Positions 62,401 to 64,000 of a DNA stretch of 64,000 nucleotides are shown here, piece by piece. Each line of letters begins with the position of its first letter. Position 1 is the first letter of the stretch. The stretch is from assembly GCF_000208865.1 (NCBI RefSeq), contig NC_018390.1, forward strand, positions 3,552,270 through 3,616,269. The letters are read 5' to 3'. A model generated the notes under the pieces. That model was not told the DNA's origin, ran no database searches, and saw nothing but the letters and a program-made list of their open reading frames with translations. Source of the DNA: Neospora caninum Liverpool. Taxonomy: Eukaryota > Apicomplexa > Conoidasida > Eucoccidiorida > Sarcocystidae. Made by a program: the position numbers and the translations under genes.

Positions 62401-62712
62401 ATCGTGCGTATACGCGACCCACTAAAGAAACGCTGCGGTCAGCAATAATATCCGTTTGTGGATTCATTACGAACAAGAACCCAGACGCCTGTGCCGAACG
62501 GAAGCGAACGAATGCATGCGTATGCACTTATCCATGCGGAAACGCGAACCTTGCATAGGAACAGAGAAAGTGAGCGCAGGGGAACGAGAGAAAGACACAG
62601 ATGAATCGTTGGGTGAGGTCGACCTAAAAGCTGTCTCAGGACCTGTGTGGCGATTGGCTAGCAAACTTACGTTGACCACGGAGTGGAGCTGGATGGGGAA
62701 CTGCTGCGCCAT
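51382..62712 (-). CDS. CHC1: Clathrin heavy chain, complete, 1732 aa
   Basis: Sixteen exons on the minus strand: 62712-62671, 61785-61240, 60671-60443, 60120-59973, 59742-59517, 59098-57905, 57467-57097, 56830-56654, 56304-55968, 55654-55169, 54792-54520, 54045-53779, 53336-52990, 52766-52629, 52191-52050 and 51657-51382. Phase holds at all junctions (5199 nt). The N-terminal beta-propeller runs over about residues 1-350, with [26 protein letters not shown] and EGHAACF. Seven CHC repeats form the legs, and the trimerisation region precedes a Met/Pro-rich tail (1642-1732). The length is slightly above the usual 1675. Clathrin coats transport vesicles; in Toxoplasma its reported role is at the trans-Golgi and post-Golgi, not in classical endocytosis. 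The tail lacks the QLMLT Hsc70-binding motif of animal clathrin. The exon 11 donor was placed at GTGCGT because the resulting join aligns best. Confidence 0.98.
51894..51925. repeat. (AT)n microsatellite
   Basis: About sixteen AT units in the last intron of the clathrin gene. Confidence 0.9.
54186..54208. repeat. (AT)n microsatellite
   Basis: About eleven AT units in the intron between clathrin exons 11 and 12. Confidence 0.9.
55103..55118. repeat. Homopolymer of 16 C
   Basis: Sixteen consecutive C on the plus strand (G on the sense strand), about 50 bp inside the clathrin intron that follows exon 10. It is prone to slippage and sequencing error. Confidence 0.9.
56440..56650. repeat. Polypyrimidine tract
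   Basis: About 210 bp of imperfect CTCTCCCTTCTTCACCT-like repeats on the plus strand, immediately downstream of the exon 8 donor of the clathrin gene. The transcript is polypurine here. Confidence 0.85.
57731..57848. repeat. (AT)n and (TATATG)n microsatellites
   Basis: Two AT-rich runs (57731-57780 and about 57828-57848) in the clathrin intron between exons 6 and 7. Confidence 0.85.
59406..59495. repeat. (AT)n followed by (TATG)n microsatellite
   Basis: About nine AT units followed by about fourteen tetranucleotide units, in the clathrin intron between exons 5 and 6, ending about 20 bp downstream of the exon 5 donor. Confidence 0.9.
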
Positions 62713-64000
62713 CGTTCTGAAGATTTTAGGGAGATTTGTCCGAAGACTGAGGAAAATTTCTGAGTACGTCGAAGGTGTGTTAGCTTGAGATAGGCCGTGG
62801 GACGAACAAAAGCCTGACCAAGTGGAGACCGACGCGTTCCTTGCTGTTTGCGTCCTGTCTCACTACAGGAAAAAGCCAGGAAAGGCTTCGCAGAGACTCC
62901 TCTCTCCCTCTGAATGGAAGGAAAGGAAACTGAGGTGTCTAGCCGGTGAGCTGTGAGCAGAAGAGCCGCGGAGGCAGATCTCCCTGTAGCGGGGGTAGGA
63001 GAGACAGAAGGCAGGACACCTTATTTCTCGGGAGATCTCGAAAGAACACGATAGAATCCTCTCCTCCGGGATGAAACCTTAAGAAACAGAAACAAATGAG
63101 AGATGGGAGGGTGTGCGGCGCGTGAGAAGAACCGGACCGACGTTATTTCTTTGCAAGTCTAACGCCGCGGAAACGCGACGGGAGAACGGTCGCGCACGCA
63201 AGAAAGGGTTCCAAGAGAAAGAAGCACCCTTTTTCGGGTTCAATGGAAGGGAGGACAGCTTTCAGAAAAAAGTGAAATTTCGATGGGCAGCTCCGTTCCT
63301 GAGGGTTATCATTCTCTTTTTGTCACACGGTGACACCCGGGAGACAGACAGCAACAAGACAGCGAAGTTGAGACGCAGTTTTTATAGAGAAATGGGCGAA
63401 ACGGGAAGGGAAAAGTATTACGAGAACCGGGGATTCAGAAAAAAATGAAGCAGAGGCAGGAAACCTGAGAGACAGCAAAGTTTGGGTGCACGTACACCGG
63501 GGAAACGGAACGAGTTCCTGGATAACAGGAAGCGAGGGAGAGGTACAGACAAGACGATCGCCGGACTTCTTGGTTGAAAAGGAAACAGGGATTTCCCGAG
63601 AGAGCATGACAAAGAGGAAGAAAAGAGTCTGCGGGACTTCTGATTTCCGGCAAAGCCGGCGAAAAAAACCGAGAAACGAAGTATCTCGTTTTTCTCGGAG
63701 CCGGTTTGCATATCTGTGCAAGTGAACGTACAGATGTGTTTTGTGTATGCAGGGGGGGTGGCAGGAAACCGCGACCGGAATATAGGCAGCCAGCAGGACG
63801 GAACGAAGGATGTGGAAGACGGGGAGGCGGAAAAAGCGAGAACTCCAACGAACATCGAAGACAAAGTAGACCTATCCGAAAAACGAAACAAAACGCTTAC
63901 CGCGCAAGGGCACGGGCCTGCCTCATGTCAACCTGTTTCAGCGTTCCTCGTCACAAGACGACCTACGTACGACACGTATGCGTGGAGCGAAGGCCTGCAC
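62713..64000. other. Clathrin upstream region with possible 5' UTR intron
   Basis: No coding exon is recognised. On the minus strand a strong donor (GCGCG, then GTAAGCG) lies at 63901/63900. A candidate acceptor (TACTCAG) lies at 62761/62760, 48 nt before the clathrin ATG. Together they would define an untranslated first exon and an 1141-nt leader intron. A short ATG-initiated frame in the far exon (MRQARALAR) could instead belong to another gene. Confidence 0.35.
63369..63375 (+). promoter_or_regulatory. Candidate WGAGACG promoter element
   Basis: TGAGACG occurs on the plus strand about 660 bp upstream of the clathrin ATG. It matches the reported Toxoplasma element, with a substantial chance of random occurrence. 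Confidence 0.2.

Overview
The window is apicomplexan nuclear DNA, most likely from Toxoplasma gondii or a close relative such as Hammondia or Neospora. The genes are intron-rich, with GT-AG introns mostly 100 to 1100 nt long. The DNA is GC-balanced, introns carry many (AT)n, (CATATG)n and polypyrimidine tracts, and proteins carry long disordered stretches. The clathrin heavy chain and nonaspanin proteins look like protist orthologues. No search was run. Every exon model below was built by hand: GT/AG (once GC/AG) sites were placed, reading phase was checked at each junction, and the protein was compared with remembered family motifs.

Layout, left to right. Positions 101-283 (+) hold the last exon of a Patched/NPC1-like RND membrane protein. 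Positions 5845-1271 (-) hold a J-domain protein with a huge charged middle. Positions 10182-13500 (+) hold a 7-exon short-chain dehydrogenase of carbonyl-reductase type. Positions 17693-15419 (-) hold a 4-exon Nudix hydrolase. Positions 19889-25954 (+) hold a 6-exon nuclear protein resembling cap-binding subunit NCBP3, with an RS-rich tail. Positions 28734-32416 (+) hold a 3-exon prolyl 4-hydroxylase-type 2OG-Fe(II) dioxygenase. Positions 39026-39983 (+) hold MND1, a meiotic recombination factor, with six very short introns. Positions 47819-40861 (-) hold a 14-exon TM9/nonaspanin protein of 657 residues. Positions 62712-51382 (-) hold the complete 16-exon clathrin heavy chain of 1732 residues.

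The genes do not form an operon or single pathway. Three act in membrane and sterol traffic (RND protein, TM9 protein, clathrin), one in mRNA biology, one in meiosis, and the rest are enzymes or a co-chaperone. Gene pairs are arranged divergently (J-protein/dehydrogenase, Nudix/NCBP3-like) or convergently (RND/J-protein, dehydrogenase/Nudix, MND1/TM9). The 2-4 kb between divergent pairs should hold promoters.

The least explained part is about 32.4-39.0 kb. It has no recognisable gene and no microsatellites, but contains one unexpectedly long open frame on the minus strand. The most unusual items are the 971-residue J-protein, the NCBP3-like protein with three SLD motifs, the MND1 micro-introns, a GC-AG intron in the TM9 gene, and an intronic hexamer-repeat block with an exact 77-bp internal duplication.
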